Assembly (NCBI GenBank): GCA_000934455.1 | Contig: KN882590.1 | Coordinates: 66,444 to 114,596 of the forward strand | Source: Apostichopus parvimensis | Lineage: Eukaryota > Echinodermata > Holothuroidea > Aspidochirotida > Stichopodidae | Reading direction: 5' to 3' | DNA length: 48,153 nucleotides | In this document: positions 22,101 to 32,883 of the stretch, piece after piece | Layout: each line of letters starts with the position of its first letter | Position numbering within the stretch: the stretch's first letter is position 1 | The notes under the pieces: generated by a model | What the model saw: only the letters and a program-made list of their open reading frames with translations | What the model was told of the DNA's origin: nothing | Database searches by the model: none | Program-made: the position numbers and the translations under genes

Positions 22101-22599
22101 GTATTTGTTCTCCACTCAGTCAATCATTGAGGTTATGACCGGATATTTTATTTCGAATAATACTAGGCTTATGTATAGTACAGTCTAATAGCCAAGCATA
22201 ACATAAGCGCTGTAGGTGCCTACAGTGCACATAACCTTGTAAATGTAAATTGTATTAGGCCTACGTCTGTAGCCTGTACGTCTTTAAGTCGTGGAACTGG
22301 TATGCGTACCTTTATTGCTTATACTAATGCAAAACTTTGTTACAGTAACTTGAAGCAATGGATATATCAAATTCTTTAACTCTAGCTGCTTGAAGTATTA
22401 TCAGCACTGAATGGTCGATCAATGTTGTCATATAAGATGGTAGACGTATTCCTGGTATCACACATACCTGAAGTCTGATAAACCAGTTGATGAGCTCACA
22501 ATACAGATCTAGGGTGTATTTGGCTTTCTGACCAGTTATCATTGCATTGTCAGTAATACGGCAGATTGACTATGGTGGGCCATCAGTGTCAAATCGTGG

Positions 22600-23142
22600 G
22601 GAATCGACATAATGACCGATTTAAATCGACATATACCAGTTTCCTTCGACTTATACCGTTTCCAGCAGCTTAAATTGACTTCTACCTATTTAAATCGACA
22701 TATACCAGTTTAATTCTACATATCATCGATTTAAATCGACATATACCAGTTTAATTCGACATATCATCGATTTAAATCGACATACACCAATTTAAATCGA
22801 TGATACCGGTAAGTCAAATAAATCGGTATATGTCAATTTAAATCGACATATACCAGTTTAAATCGATGATATGTCGAATTAAATCGGTATATGTCAATTT
22901 AAATCGACATATACCAAGTTAATTTGACTTATACCAGTTTAAATCGACATATACCGATTTAAATCGACATATACCAATTTAAATCGATGATATGTAAAAT
23001 AAATGGGTATATGTCAATTTAAATCGACATCTACCAGTTTAAATCGATAATATGTCGAATTAAATCGGTAGAAGTCAATTCCCGTTGACTTATACCAGTT
23101 TCTAGCACCTCAAATTGACATATACCTATTTAAATCGACATA
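22600..23142. repeat. AT-rich satellite of alternating direct and inverted units
   Basis: Many copies of TTTAAATCGACATATACC, mixed with its reverse complement GGTATATGTCGATTTAAA and the linker ATCGATGATATGTCGAATTA. The array is self-complementary over hundreds of bases. It occupies the divergent promoter interval between the TMTC start (21133) and the SLC5 start (23541). Confidence 0.93.
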
Positions 23143-23149
23143 TCTATAT

Positions 23150-23182
23150 ATATGAAGTATATATAGTATATATACTTCATAT
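23150..23182. repeat. Perfect 16-bp hairpin with a 1-nt spacer
   Basis: The arm ATATGAAGTATATATA (23150-23165), one G, then the exact reverse complement (23167-23182). It lies at the edge of the dyad satellite, 358 bp from the SLC5 start codon. Confidence 0.95.
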
Positions 23183-23540
23183 CGAAATAATACAGCCTTT
23201 CACGAGTGGAAAAGGTTAATAAAAAACCATTGGAAACGGCCTCTGAGAGAAGTTATCATAACTCTTTTTCTTTATAAATCCTAAAAGTTTATGAGGCTCT
23301 TCTTATAGTTTTATAGTTTATATCCCGGACAATTACAACGTTAAGGGTATAACGAATTTGCTGGTAAATTTATTTTGTTTAATTCGTTTCAATTATAATT
23401 GCTTTGAACTAATAAATATACGGCTTCATTTCGGTTTAAATTCAGTTAACTGTTTGTATCGAATGTCTATAACATCTGTTTAGTTTAACAAACAAAGACG
23501 TATTCGATTTTCAAAGTAAGTTTGCAATCTAACATTAACG

Positions 23541-24110
23541 ATGTCGGTGGAAGTAAACGCTTTTTCTGGTCTGGATTATTTCATCTTCATCGCGGTATTA
23601 ACCGTATCGGTTCTCATCGGTATTTATTACGCGATGTTTGCCGGTCGTCAAAAGACATCCGAACAATACTTTTTAGCTGACCGGTCCATGCATAGTTTCC
23701 CAGTGGCAGTTTCCGTGGCTGTCAGTATTGTTTCTGCAATCACATACCTCGGTACACCGGCAGAGGTATATCTTCGGGGCCCAGGATATTGGCCATCCGC
23801 TCTAAGCAGACCATTTGCTGGTTACATAGTCGCCAATTTACTACTGCCTGTATTCTATAATCTGAAGATCACGAGCGTGTTTGAATATCTGGGGATGCGC
23901 TTCAGTCCAACAGTACGATATATCGCGGTAGCAGTTCAATTTGCGGCTAATTTGTTTGGTATGGGAGTGGCGGTGTATGCACCTGCTTTGGTATTGAATG
24001 CTGTAACAGGACTTAGCCTTTATGGATCTATTTTGACCGTTGGTATTGTTTGCACCTTCTACAGTGCAGTTGGTGGTATCAAAGCCGTAATATGGGTTGA
24101 TATGTTTCAG
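23541..24110 (+). CDS. SLC5A8-like: SLC5 transporter exon 1
   Basis: 190 codons, phase 0, ending MFQ|GTAAGA. It covers the N-terminus and the first five or so membrane helices. The ATG context is AACGATGT. Reading past the donor gives only 12 residues before a stop. Confidence 0.92.
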
Positions 24111-26953
24111 GTAAGAACCCCAAGGATGTACGATTTGCTTTGTGAATAAAACCTGTTTTTACGATGATAACAATTGAAAATGTCATGGATAGGAGATTTC
24201 AAAGATTATAGTCTAGAGCTGAGTCACTAAAAAGTTTCATGTAAACCGTAATTGGCGACAGCACACAAGATATAATCAATTATTTCTTTTTTTGGGGGGG
24301 GGGGGAAGTAAACGCATTATCATTCCGGCATATGGAAGCGAATGAAGGGACATGTCAATTGACGTTTTGGCGAGATGCATCAACTCCGTCGTCAAAATGC
24401 CAAAAACCTAACAATTGCACTTTTTTAACTCTGGAATAAAACAAAAACTATGATGTAATGTCGTAAAAGCGTCAATCTTTAAATATAGGCCTACTCCAAT
24501 TTGACGAGTTAATGCATCTCGACAAAACGTCAATTTTAAGATTGTTGTCACAATACATCAGTATTTATGGACAAAACGTCAATTTTCAGAATTTTGCTAT
24601 TCAACGAGTTAATGCATCACGTTAATTTGTCAAATTTAGGTCTTTGTCATTTTGACGAATTGTAGCATCTCATCAAAACGTCAATTAACTCTCTTCTGTA
24701 CCAGAATCGCTTTGGCATAATGTTCTTTGAATACAAGAAGGAAAATAGCCTAAAGTGAAGTGTGCAGTCAAGTACTTTTATTAAGAATACTGCGTACTAC
24801 CAAGTACAATTGAGGTCCAGAATACTAAGCAGGGGCGTAGCGAGCCTGGGGGGGGGGGGTGTGTGTGTGGGGTCACACCCCCAATAATTTGGTCGCTGTC
24901 GGCAAATTTTGGGTCTGTCGGCAAAATGAGTAAAGGTTAAGAGAGCGGAAGGGGAGGAAAGAAGGAAAGCTGAATAGAGAAAAGGAGAACGGGAGCTTCT
25001 TCCGTTCCAAATTTGACTTAAAATATGCACCAGATTGCATCTAAGGACGTTTCAAAACTAAAAATTTTCCAAAGGGGAGGGGACACCCCCTTCCCTTAGA
25101 CCGCTCCCCCATTTCAGTCACCACTTCCAGATCCGTCGGCAAATCAAATTATCCACACCCCCCCCCCAACAAAAACCCCTTCGCTACGCCCCTGATACTA
25201 AGTAACAGTTCCCGAGTACTGCTTGTTAGGATCCGAGTATCATTAATGTCCTAGTACATCAGTTCAGAATCGTGTGATCCATCTTTTTGCTTGGGATTTT
25301 CGAATCTAAATGATCAATCCCTTACCATAACTAATGATGCTTTCAACTCTGGTCACATTCTTACTTGAAAACATGAACAGATAAAGAAGAAGGAAAACTT
25401 TTTAGTGACACCAAGACATCACAAACAGTCATATAAGTTGAAGATGATGGTTGAACTTTTTTCTTCTCTGCTTGTTTACAAAATAAAATGCTGGTATTTG
25501 AGAAGCTGCAAAGGAATTAATGTGGGAGTACTTTTTTTGTATGCTGGCAATTAAGCAAATGGTGCGCATATCAATGTGTTCTTCCTGATACTGACCATAG
25601 TATTCCAAAACATAGCTGTAACAACTCATTGTTTTCTTGATGCTTCGTAATGTACATATACGGTGCTATGTTTTGTCGTGATTTTACTCAAATAGTGTTT
25701 ACCAATGTTTCCTTTATTTTGCTGTATTTGATTTCCAGAGTGCAGTAATGGTCGTCGGGTTCGTGACAATAATAGCTACCGGCTGCTCTCAGGTTGGCGA
25801 TGTCGAAACCGTTTGGCTGGCGGCTGTTAAAGGAAACAGGTCAACTGTGTTAGATTTCCGTTTCGACCCAACCATACGGTTTACATTCTGGTCCACATTT
25901 CTTGGTGGCTCGGCAACCATAATCAGCGTAGCAGGAGTCAACCAAAACATTGCTCAACGTGCACTAACGTGTAAGGATCTTCACAGCGCAAAGTGGGCCG
26001 TTTTTATAGGCTTATGTATGTTTGGTGTGTTGGAGTTACTGGCCGTGGCCGTCGGTGTGGTTATCTTCGCGTACTATGATGGTTGCGACCCTTTGACTCT
26101 TGGACAGATATCACGTGTAGACCAGATTGTGCCATATTTCATGGTTGAAGTATTCAGTGGTGTGCCGGGCTTGACCGGTTTCTTAGTGTCCGCCATATTT
26201 AGCGCAGCACTTAGCTCAGTGTCGACCGCAATTAATGCTACGGCAACGGTTACTGGAAAAGACATTGTGAAGATACTTTGGCCATCTTTACCCGACGAGC
26301 TCTTTACATTCATTGTCAAGATTTCAGCTGTCTTCTTCGGTTGTGCATTTATGGCTACTGCCTTCCTAGCGTCGTCACTAGGGAGTTTAATTCAAGTCAC
26401 TTTGGGTGTCATTGGTGCCATATACGGTCCTGTTCTTGGGATGTTCCTTCTAGGGGTGCTCGTACCTCGTGCAAACAACACCGGTGCTTTGGTAGGATTT
26501 GCTTCAGGACTCGCATTTGGACTTTGGATCCTGATAGGCTCTATGATATATCCACCACCATCCACGGACTTGCCTCTCTCTATCGATGATTGTCCACGTT
26601 ATTCACCTACACCTAACTACATCGACGTTACAACTAGTCAATCTTATCTGCTCACCTCTGACCCCATGTCAATGAACCAGAAGATGCCTGGCGAAGATAC
26701 TGTTCCTTTTCAAAACCTTTACTCTGTATCATTTTTATTCACCACTTTGTTTTCATGTACTCCATGTTTTATTGTTGGTATTCTTGTGAGTATTCTTACT
26801 AATAAGCAAACGGAATTTGTTGACCAAGGTCTCTTAAGTCCTGTCATTCTGGGTGCTCATCGGAATGCCCCAAAAATCATCCAAGATATGGTAAAAATAA
26901 AAACTGCCGCTGTTAATCAAACAACCGATACAAACAATATCGCCTTAGGATAA
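23541..26953 (+). CDS. SLC5A8-like: SLC5-family sodium-coupled monocarboxylate (SMCT-type) transporter, complete two-exon gene
   Basis: A plasma-membrane symporter that would couple Na+ entry to uptake of small organic anions if it follows SLC5A8/SLC5A12; substrate is inferred from similarity only. The spliced product is 594 residues (190 + 404), close to the roughly 610 of SLC5A8. Seen: a short extracellular N-terminus, TM1 near 12-32, LGTPAEVY, YAPALVLNAVTGL, GGIKAVIWVDMFQ just before the splice, GVNQ (256-259), the TM8 sodium-site region SAALSSVSTA (345-354), and the late loop GALVGFASG with IYPPP. The C-terminus ends ...NNIALG, without the T-R-L PDZ ligand of human SLC5A8. A single intron is few for the family. 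The neighbouring TMTC gene is divergent. Confidence 0.93.
24354..24689. mobile_element. Fold-back/MITE-like element in the SLC5 intron
   Basis: The ends are long imperfect inverted repeats of about 45 bp: left begins GTCAATTGACGTTTTGGCGA, right ends CTCATCAAAACGTCAATTAA. Two internal copies of GACGAGTTAATGCATC / ACAAAACGTCAATTTT extend the symmetry. No coding sequence or clear target duplication. Confidence 0.6.
24830..25194. mobile_element. Non-autonomous hAT MITE with perfect 8-bp target duplication
   Basis: 365 bp. The termini CAGGGGCGTAGCGA and TCGCTACGCCCCTG are perfect 14-bp inverted repeats. Identical 8-bp direct repeats ATACTAAG flank it (24822-24829, 25195-25202). G and C runs lie just inside the ends. 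There is no transposase frame. Inserted in the SLC5 intron, so TMTC and SLC5 introns were hit by the same class. Confidence 0.93.
25739..26953 (+). CDS. SLC5A8-like: SLC5 transporter exon 2 (terminal)
   Basis: 404 codons plus stop, starting SAVMVVGF after the acceptor GATTTCCAG. It completes helices from about TM6 onward in one exon, including GVNQ, the SAALSSVSTA sodium-site helix and a glycine-rich late helix. Confidence 0.93.
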   Translation, partial: SAVMVVGFVTIIATGCSQVGDVETVWLAAVKGNRSTVLDFRFDPTIRFTFWSTFLGGSATIISVAGVNQNIAQRALTCKDLHSAKWAVFIGLCMFGVLELLAVAVGVVIFAYYDGCDPLTLGQISRVDQIVPYFMVEVFSGVPGLTGFLVSAIFSAALSSVSTAINATATVTGKDIVKILWPSLPDELFTFIVKISAVFFGCAFMATAFLASSLGSLIQVTLGVIGAIYGPVLGMFLLGVLVPRANNTGALVGFASGLAFGLWILIGSMIYPPPSTDLPLSIDDCPRYSPTPNYIDVTTSQSYLLTSDPMSMNQKMPGEDTVPFQNLYSVSFLFTTLFSCTPCFIVGILVSILTNKQTEFVDQGLLSPVILGAHRNAPKIIQDMVKIKTAAVNQTTDTNNIALG

Positions 26954-27105
26954 ATCCGATACCGGTATCCTATAGTATTGGATCTCAACGTGATTAATGA
27001 AGCGACGACATTGATAATGGCGTATCGGTGGGAAATAGGGTACGTCACGTAAAAGTTAACATCATATTATCGACTCTTTTACTAATATGTTAGAGACCAG
27101 TTACT

Positions 27106-27111
27106 AATAAA
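27106..27111 (+). terminator. Polyadenylation signal of the SLC5 gene (second candidate 27179-27184)
   Basis: AATAAA 153 bp after the SLC5 stop codon, with a second AATAAA at 27179-27184. Both fit a short 3' UTR ending before the assembly gap. Confidence 0.6.
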
Positions 27112-27341
27112 ACAACAATTTGTATCTAGAAACAGTTTTAATTGCGGATTTTAAAGAATTTTAATGTGTATGTATTAGAATAAAACGTGTACTCCATGTT
27201 GTGTGTTGAGTGAGTGTTATAATATTATTGATGCTATGCGAGCATGGGATAAAAGTTTAATTTATCTTATAAAGTTACACGTTATGTTTAATTTTAACAA
27301 ATTGACTTTATTTCACACTACAGCTTGTATTGTATTGTAAC

Positions 27342-27666
27342 NNNNNNNNNNNNNNNNNNNNNNNNNNNNNNNNNNNNNNNNNNNNNNNNNNNNNNNNNNN
27401 NNNNNNNNNNNNNNNNNNNNNNNNNNNNNNNNNNNNNNNNNNNNNNNNNNNNNNNNNNNNNNNNNNNNNNNNNNNNNNNNNNNNNNNNNNNNNNNNNNNN
27501 NNNNNNNNNNNNNNNNNNNNNNNNNNNNNNNNNNNNNNNNNNNNNNNNNNNNNNNNNNNNNNNNNNNNNNNNNNNNNNNNNNNNNNNNNNNNNNNNNNNN
27601 NNNNNNNNNNNNNNNNNNNNNNNNNNNNNNNNNNNNNNNNNNNNNNNNNNNNNNNNNNNNNNNNNN
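27342..27666. other. Assembly gap (325 N)
   Basis: A run of N. Open frames crossing it are artefacts. True length is unknown. Confidence 0.99.
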
Positions 27667-28900
27667 TAAGGTTGTATGCTGCTTTCGTTTATCCGGGGTG
27701 TATTAAAAACATAATTTATATAAGACGATTCCATAAATTGTGGGCAAATGAAATGAAGTTGTAATGAAAAGTGTCCTGTTTGATGAAAAATGTATAGCTA
27801 TTTCACAAAGAATTTTCTTGCATGCAGACTGAAAGAAAGTCTAATTGAACTTGAAATAAAGGAAAGAGATTTGATGAATAAAGCATAAGGATGCACTTAA
27901 AGGGGACCCAAAACTTACCACCCATTTTTGACTTGAATGATAGAGATCTTTTTGAAGAAGAGCAACTCAAATAGCTAAGAAATATTTTGCTCCGTTTGAG
28001 AGATATCTTAGTTATAAAGTCGTGTCTGGGATATGTCATTTTGTAAATCTGTGATGTCGTTGCTTCACTACGATATAAAACCCATTACTGTTTGTTTTTT
28101 GTTCTCAATTTTATTCTCAGATTAAATCATTTCAATGTTGACATACAAATCAATTTCATAATATGTCATGCTTAGTATTTACATATTTGAGAATCTAGTT
28201 TAGACTTTATGTATTGTAATACTTAAAGGCAAACATAAACGACTGAAGTATATTTGGCTTTATGATGTCATAGTTTGACTTGATCAAGTCTTACGTCCTC
28301 TGTCAAAGTTTTCCCAAATAGAATGAGGTCTTTATTATACTTACAACTGTTTGGAAAAATGTTTCATAACAGTTATGTATCATATAGGCAAATAATGAAA
28401 GTTGAGCCTGTGTCTCCTTTAACACACACAGTAATCTTAACAAGTATATCCGACATAACTGAGCGCAATTGAAACTATTCATGTCCAAACAGAATCATAA
28501 TAATATTCAAATTAGATTAAATTATTCTTTCGAGTCCATTATAATGACATATAAACGGTGATTATTTGGGTTATTAAGTAAACCATCGCTGTTGTGTATT
28601 GTAGCGATTGGCAGTAAAATTATACGATATATTACGGTTGAAAGCAGTCAATATATTTATATTTCATTAACATGTTGTTCATTTTCGTTTCGAGAAAAAA
28701 AGTTGATAGGTTTATTTTGCAATTTACTGTGTAATTATATCAGGGGCAGTAAAACTAAATCACTTAGCTTAACTGTGTTTTCAGTTTCTGCTAACGTGTT
28801 TCAACTGTCCTCTGTTCTTTCCTCTGTTTCAAATTGCCTCTTTCTTGCTTACCTTTAGTACTCACTAAATACGAAGAAAAAAATACAGGCTGCATTTTGT
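27667..28900. other. Intergenic, nothing recognised
   Basis: AT-rich sequence between the gap and the Ig-receptor duplication. The short open frames have no recognisable domain and no splice logic. Confidence 0.5.
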
Positions 28901-29902
28901 GTTTAATCGTTGAAAGATATGTGACAACGAAAATATAAAATACAACAGACCAAATTTTGTAATATGATGATTATCGACTTATAGGTATAGTCTACAATAT
29001 TGAAGAGAAATTTTGCCCTGTAACCGCAAGACACTGTGTCACGAGGATAGAAGAAGAAAGAGACATATTATAACAGTGCATGTTACTTCCGGTAATCGCG
29101 CTTTGCGATTTCCACACACTATATCACATGCGTGTGTAACTGGATGAGAAACACGAAATTATTATAACTACTGTAATCGAATTTGGTTAAGGAAGTAACT
29201 TAAAACACGTTCATTTTTTCCAAAAAGAAAGGGAATAGGGATTTAATATCATAATTATTCTAATCGAATTTCTATAAGGAAGTAAAGCTTCAAAATAGAT
29301 CATCTCTTTAATTATTAATTAAAAACTGTTGAAGAAAGCAACGTCTTTCAAGTTAATTGCATTTAGTTTCAAACAATAAACTGAAAGTAATATGTTAGTA
29401 AGTTCAAGTACCACTTACAAACTACCACTGGTAAGTATATACTTTGAACAGTATTGTCCATCATATAAAATCTCGCTACGCAATTTAGATACTTCTGCGG
29501 ATGGATGTTTTTAGGAAATATACTCTTCCTCTTTTAAATACCTTTGAATACTTTTGTTAATGAGATGTTCGTATTTATCCTGAAGAGTATATCGAAACTT
29601 AGTGATACCGTAGTCCTACGGATTTTTGCACCAATGGTAAGTACTTCTCTTCAAACTCTATTGACATTCACAATAAACAGAAAAGACAAACTTTCGGATA
29701 AACCATCTATCAATTCATATAGCATACAAAGCATGTGAAGGAAACGTCGTAGTGTTAAATGTTATATGAAAGAGCAAAAATAAGAGCGCTCTTAAAGTAG
29801 ACACTAAGGATTATCAAAATAGTAAAGCACTGCTACTGTATTGAAAGGTTGAAAGTTCCGTACTTCCCGATTTTTTTTCGGATTATTTTGTGAAAAAAAT
29901 CT

Positions 29903-30112
29903 GGATTTAGTTGACCAGCCATCTGCTACAACCTCTGAACTCCATTACCATGACTGGGTCTAATTCATTTGCACCTATATCCGTAGAACTTGAATCAGTT
30001 CTGAAAGTTTGTAAACGAAAAACATCCAAATTAGATCCTCTACCATCAATTCTTCTACAAAGGTGTTTGCCCATGTTGCTGCCGTTATATGTTCATATAT
30101 TTTTTTTCCATT
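29903..30112 (+). mobile_element. CR1-like LINE fragment, truncated by deletion (copy A)
   Basis: It encodes VCKRKTSKLDPLPSILLQRC, a piece of non-LTR reverse transcriptase N-terminal to the catalytic core, the same as in copy B. The rest of the LINE, its 3' tail and about 70 bp of flank are absent here, so this is a deletion after duplication rather than a separate insertion. Confidence 0.8.
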
Positions 30113-30325
30113 CCATATTACACGAGGAGGCATAAATCACCTCCCCAAATTAATTGATAGTTACACGTATCTTCCGCTTGTAAACAGGCAAAAGGTTCAA
30201 CTGATCATGTGTGTTTCATATATGTACATTTATATTTCTTAGCTAATTCACAACCTCTTTATTTGTTAAAGTTTCAAGGAAATCGTTTAATACTCACGGT
30301 GTTATAAATATGTTGTTTTGTAGAA

Positions 30326-30410
30326 ATGGGAATGAAGATGAACCTGGTCAACAGAATGACACTTCGTGGCGTCTCGAGTGTCTTTCTAGTTTTGCTTATT
30401 TTGCCAGAAA
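30326..30410 (+). CDS. IgR-A exon 1 (signal peptide)
   Basis: 85 coding nt ending in phase 1 at GAAA|GTAAGT. Several in-frame Met codons near the start; the first (30326) is chosen. It is preceded by TTTTGTAG, so a 5' UTR exon may lie upstream. Confidence 0.8.
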
Positions 30411-32834
30411 GTAAGTAAAAAAAGAGTTAAAGAAGGATAAAACTTAACAATATCAATTGCATGTACTGTTTTTCTTCTCAAGTACATTATTAGCTTAGCC
30501 TACGGAATTAAATGTTACATGTATTAAAACATTATTACCTTTCTGAGTTATCAAGTGTTTTTTAACACAAGTAATGTCATATTATCAAAAATACAAGAAT
30601 TTCATTAAAACTGTTATAAACTGACACTTACATTATCTAAAAAACACTAACATTAACTATATTTAAGCTTTACAGTTATCCTATCTCTGTTTTTCTTACA
30701 ATAGCTATCAGTCTCATAAAGGAGCGCGTCCGTAAAGGAGAATCGACATCATTGGAGTGTGTTGTCGAACCTGAATATGAATATAGCCCAGTGTGGATAT
30801 TCAACAATATGGTTCTATACACAAAGAGTCTGCCCCATGCACGGGACATAGGTATTGATAACGTTTGCGGTGAGATTGTCAACAATACTCATTCAAACCT
30901 GCACATCCACCAGTTCCAAGCTAAGAACGAAGGCAATTACACGTGTTCACTCAACCAAACAAACTATAGTGAATACGTTCTCAAACTTATTGGTGAGTTA
31001 TAAAAGATTGGTATTAAACATCTTGTTTCATTCTTACAATAATGTTACATTGTCGAATTTGAATAATAAGAAAGAAAATACACTTCCAATATGTGAATTA
31101 TGACTTGATTGATTGATTATAAATACTACATCTAGCATTCTTACATTCTTATACTTTATTGTTCAGATGATAGCAGTCGACCGATGAATTCTACTTCGCA
31201 CTTGCAACTTAACGTAAACTTGAACAGCAGCGTTCATGATGGCATTGTATTCTTTCCTAAAGGAGAGAATATATTTCTTAATTGTCTAGCGTTCAGTATA
31301 CCAGGGAATGCTTCCCTGCATTGGACCATGCAGCCAACAGTTGTAGAGAATGAAGGAGAAATCAAGAATTATCGGAGAAATAACCATGAAACATGTTACA
31401 TCGAAGCTCAGTTATCTTTCACTCTTGTCGAGAATATCAATGTCACTTGTCATGTTACTCAAGAGGGTTTTGGAAGGCTTCCAGGAAATGTGACGATCAG
31501 TATTTCAATACACACTAACGATCCTTCTGTGATCCCCCAAGCCGAAGGTAGATCAAATCCTCATTATCAGCTTCATTCATGTAGTAATAAGCCTATTGTT
31601 GCTAATAAGAATACAATTTTGTAGACTAGATGAATAATCGGATAAAAAAGTTGTGATGGAACTCGAGTAAATCTTAAAAACCCTTCTGTAAGTCTTTACT
31701 AGGTTTGTTTACCCCACAATGCAGCTCTAAAATAAATGAGTTCGTGGTTATATTGAGAGACGATTGAATCTATAAGTTGATTTCTGGTTCGATAAGCACG
31801 TCAGTATTCCCACAAGATACTTTGTGGCGTGGTCCACATCTACTTCGGTACTCGAAATCTTGGGGATGCTACATTGGGCGAAACGTAACGAGACATATAG
31901 TGCACTAGAGTGATATTATATTACATCTAAATCACACCTACCCTCACACCACCATCACACCTACATCACACCACATTACATCACACTTATACTATATGTA
32001 ATATCATACAGCAAATATGTCACCTTGCCATGGGATGATTAATGTAATATGTTTGATAAAAGTGTAAAAGAATGTAAATGCTGCTGATAACATCTTTCGA
32101 TAAGTTGGTTTAGGTTGTATGAGTATATAGGATACCATGAGGTATTCGTATTTTATTTTATGATGCAATGTGTTTGCATGTGGTTTGTGTTTGACTCTGT
32201 GAGACTCATTGTATCACTGTTCAATGGGTAATATCCTTGTTATATCTTACTTTCAGATTAGCACAGATTGCCTGTAAAATACATAGACATAGTTGTTAAA
32301 GTGGTAGTAACATATGATCTGTATTTAACGCAAGCGTACAGCATGTGCCACTGAGTATGTTGATAAATTAACATCGAATATTTACACAAATGAACACAAC
32401 TTGACAAGTGAATCACATTTTGCGCCTCTCTCGATCTATTGACTGACATAATGGGCAGCTACGGAAGAGAATCCTCTTCAAACTAGCCAAATGGTTCAAA
32501 AGGAAACAAATAACAGTTGCTGAATATCAACTGACATTTTGGACAATGTTATTGAAGAAACATTTAAATTCAAAATCCTAAACTGTTACTGGAATATTTA
32601 AAGATTATCATGCACTAATGCCAACATCTATTTATTCGTCATTACATGGAAATACATTGGTTTGTTCCTCAGACACAAACTACACACTGTTGTTCGTTAC
32701 TGTTTGCATTATACCACTGGTAGTCTTTGGCTCTACTATGCTTATCTCTGTTGCATGTTGGATAAGGAGAAGACGAAAAACAGGTTTGACACTAACGTAT
32801 AATGTCTTTGACACCCAAAAGAAAAATAGTTATT
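30326..32834 (+). CDS. IgR-A: two-Ig transmembrane receptor, exons 1-4 (tail exons not adjacent)
   Basis: I do not recognise a named gene. The four exons (30326-30410, 30705-30992, 31167-31547, 32673-32834) join in phase 1 throughout. Product: basic N-terminus and hydrophobic signal VFLVLLILP; Ig1 with C in LEC, W in VWIF and C in GNYTC; Ig2 with C in LNCLAF and VTCHVT; several N-glycosylation sites; TM helix LLFVTVCIIPLVVFG; then RRRRK and a short tail with YNVF. Exon 4 has a strong donor (GTAAGT), but reading on gives a stop after CKFLL. The tail exons of the family are found only behind copy B. Likely a cell-surface recognition receptor; ligand unknown. Confidence 0.85.
30705..30992 (+). 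CDS. IgR-A exon 2 (Ig domain 1)
   Basis: 288 nt, phase 1-1. LECVVEP, VWIFNN, HIHQFQAKNEGNYTC give a V/I-type Ig fold. It has an additional Cys in DNVCGEI. Acceptor CTTACAATAG, donor GTGAGT. Confidence 0.9.
31167..31547 (+). CDS. IgR-A exon 3 (Ig domain 2)
   Basis: 381 nt, phase 1-1, donor GAAG|GTAGAT. Ig2 cysteines in LNCLAF and NVTCHVT, tryptophan in HWTMQ, extra Cys in HETCY. Without splicing the frame runs on 25 codons to 31624. Confidence 0.85.
31915..31995. repeat. CACACCT-rich tract in intron 3 of IgR-A
   Basis: Irregular CACACCTAC/ATCACACC motifs at the site where copy B has a clean 11-bp minisatellite (39361-39478). Confidence 0.75.
32673..32834 (+). CDS. IgR-A exon 4 (transmembrane and proximal tail)
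   Basis: 162 nt to the GTAAGT donor at 32835, phase 1-1, acceptor TTTGTTCCTCAG. TM helix followed by RRRRKTGLTLTYNVFDTQ. If the donor is not used, a TAG stops translation after 5 more residues. Confidence 0.8.
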
Positions 32835-32883
32835 GTAAGTTTTTACTATAGTTGAAAAAATCAATACCAAATTTGATATCGAG

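Larger units (their letters stand above)
28901..32883 (+). repeat. Segmental tandem duplication, copy A (IgR-A and its upstream region)
   Basis: It matches 34891-40443 collinearly from GTTTAATCGTTGAAAGATAT onward: about 1 kb upstream, a LINE fragment, receptor exons 1-4 with their introns, and the first part of intron 4. It differs mainly by a 1.4-kb deletion inside the LINE and by a satellite expansion at the 3' end (32884-34885). Confidence 0.92.

Noticed and set aside
21666..22123. Overlapping open frames of 80-104 residues upstream of TMTC
   Set aside because: They lie in a possible fold-back element, on both strands, with no domain; not supported as genes.
27318..27764. Open frames of more than 100 residues around 27.3-27.8 kb
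   Set aside because: They consist almost entirely of unknown residues from the N gap.
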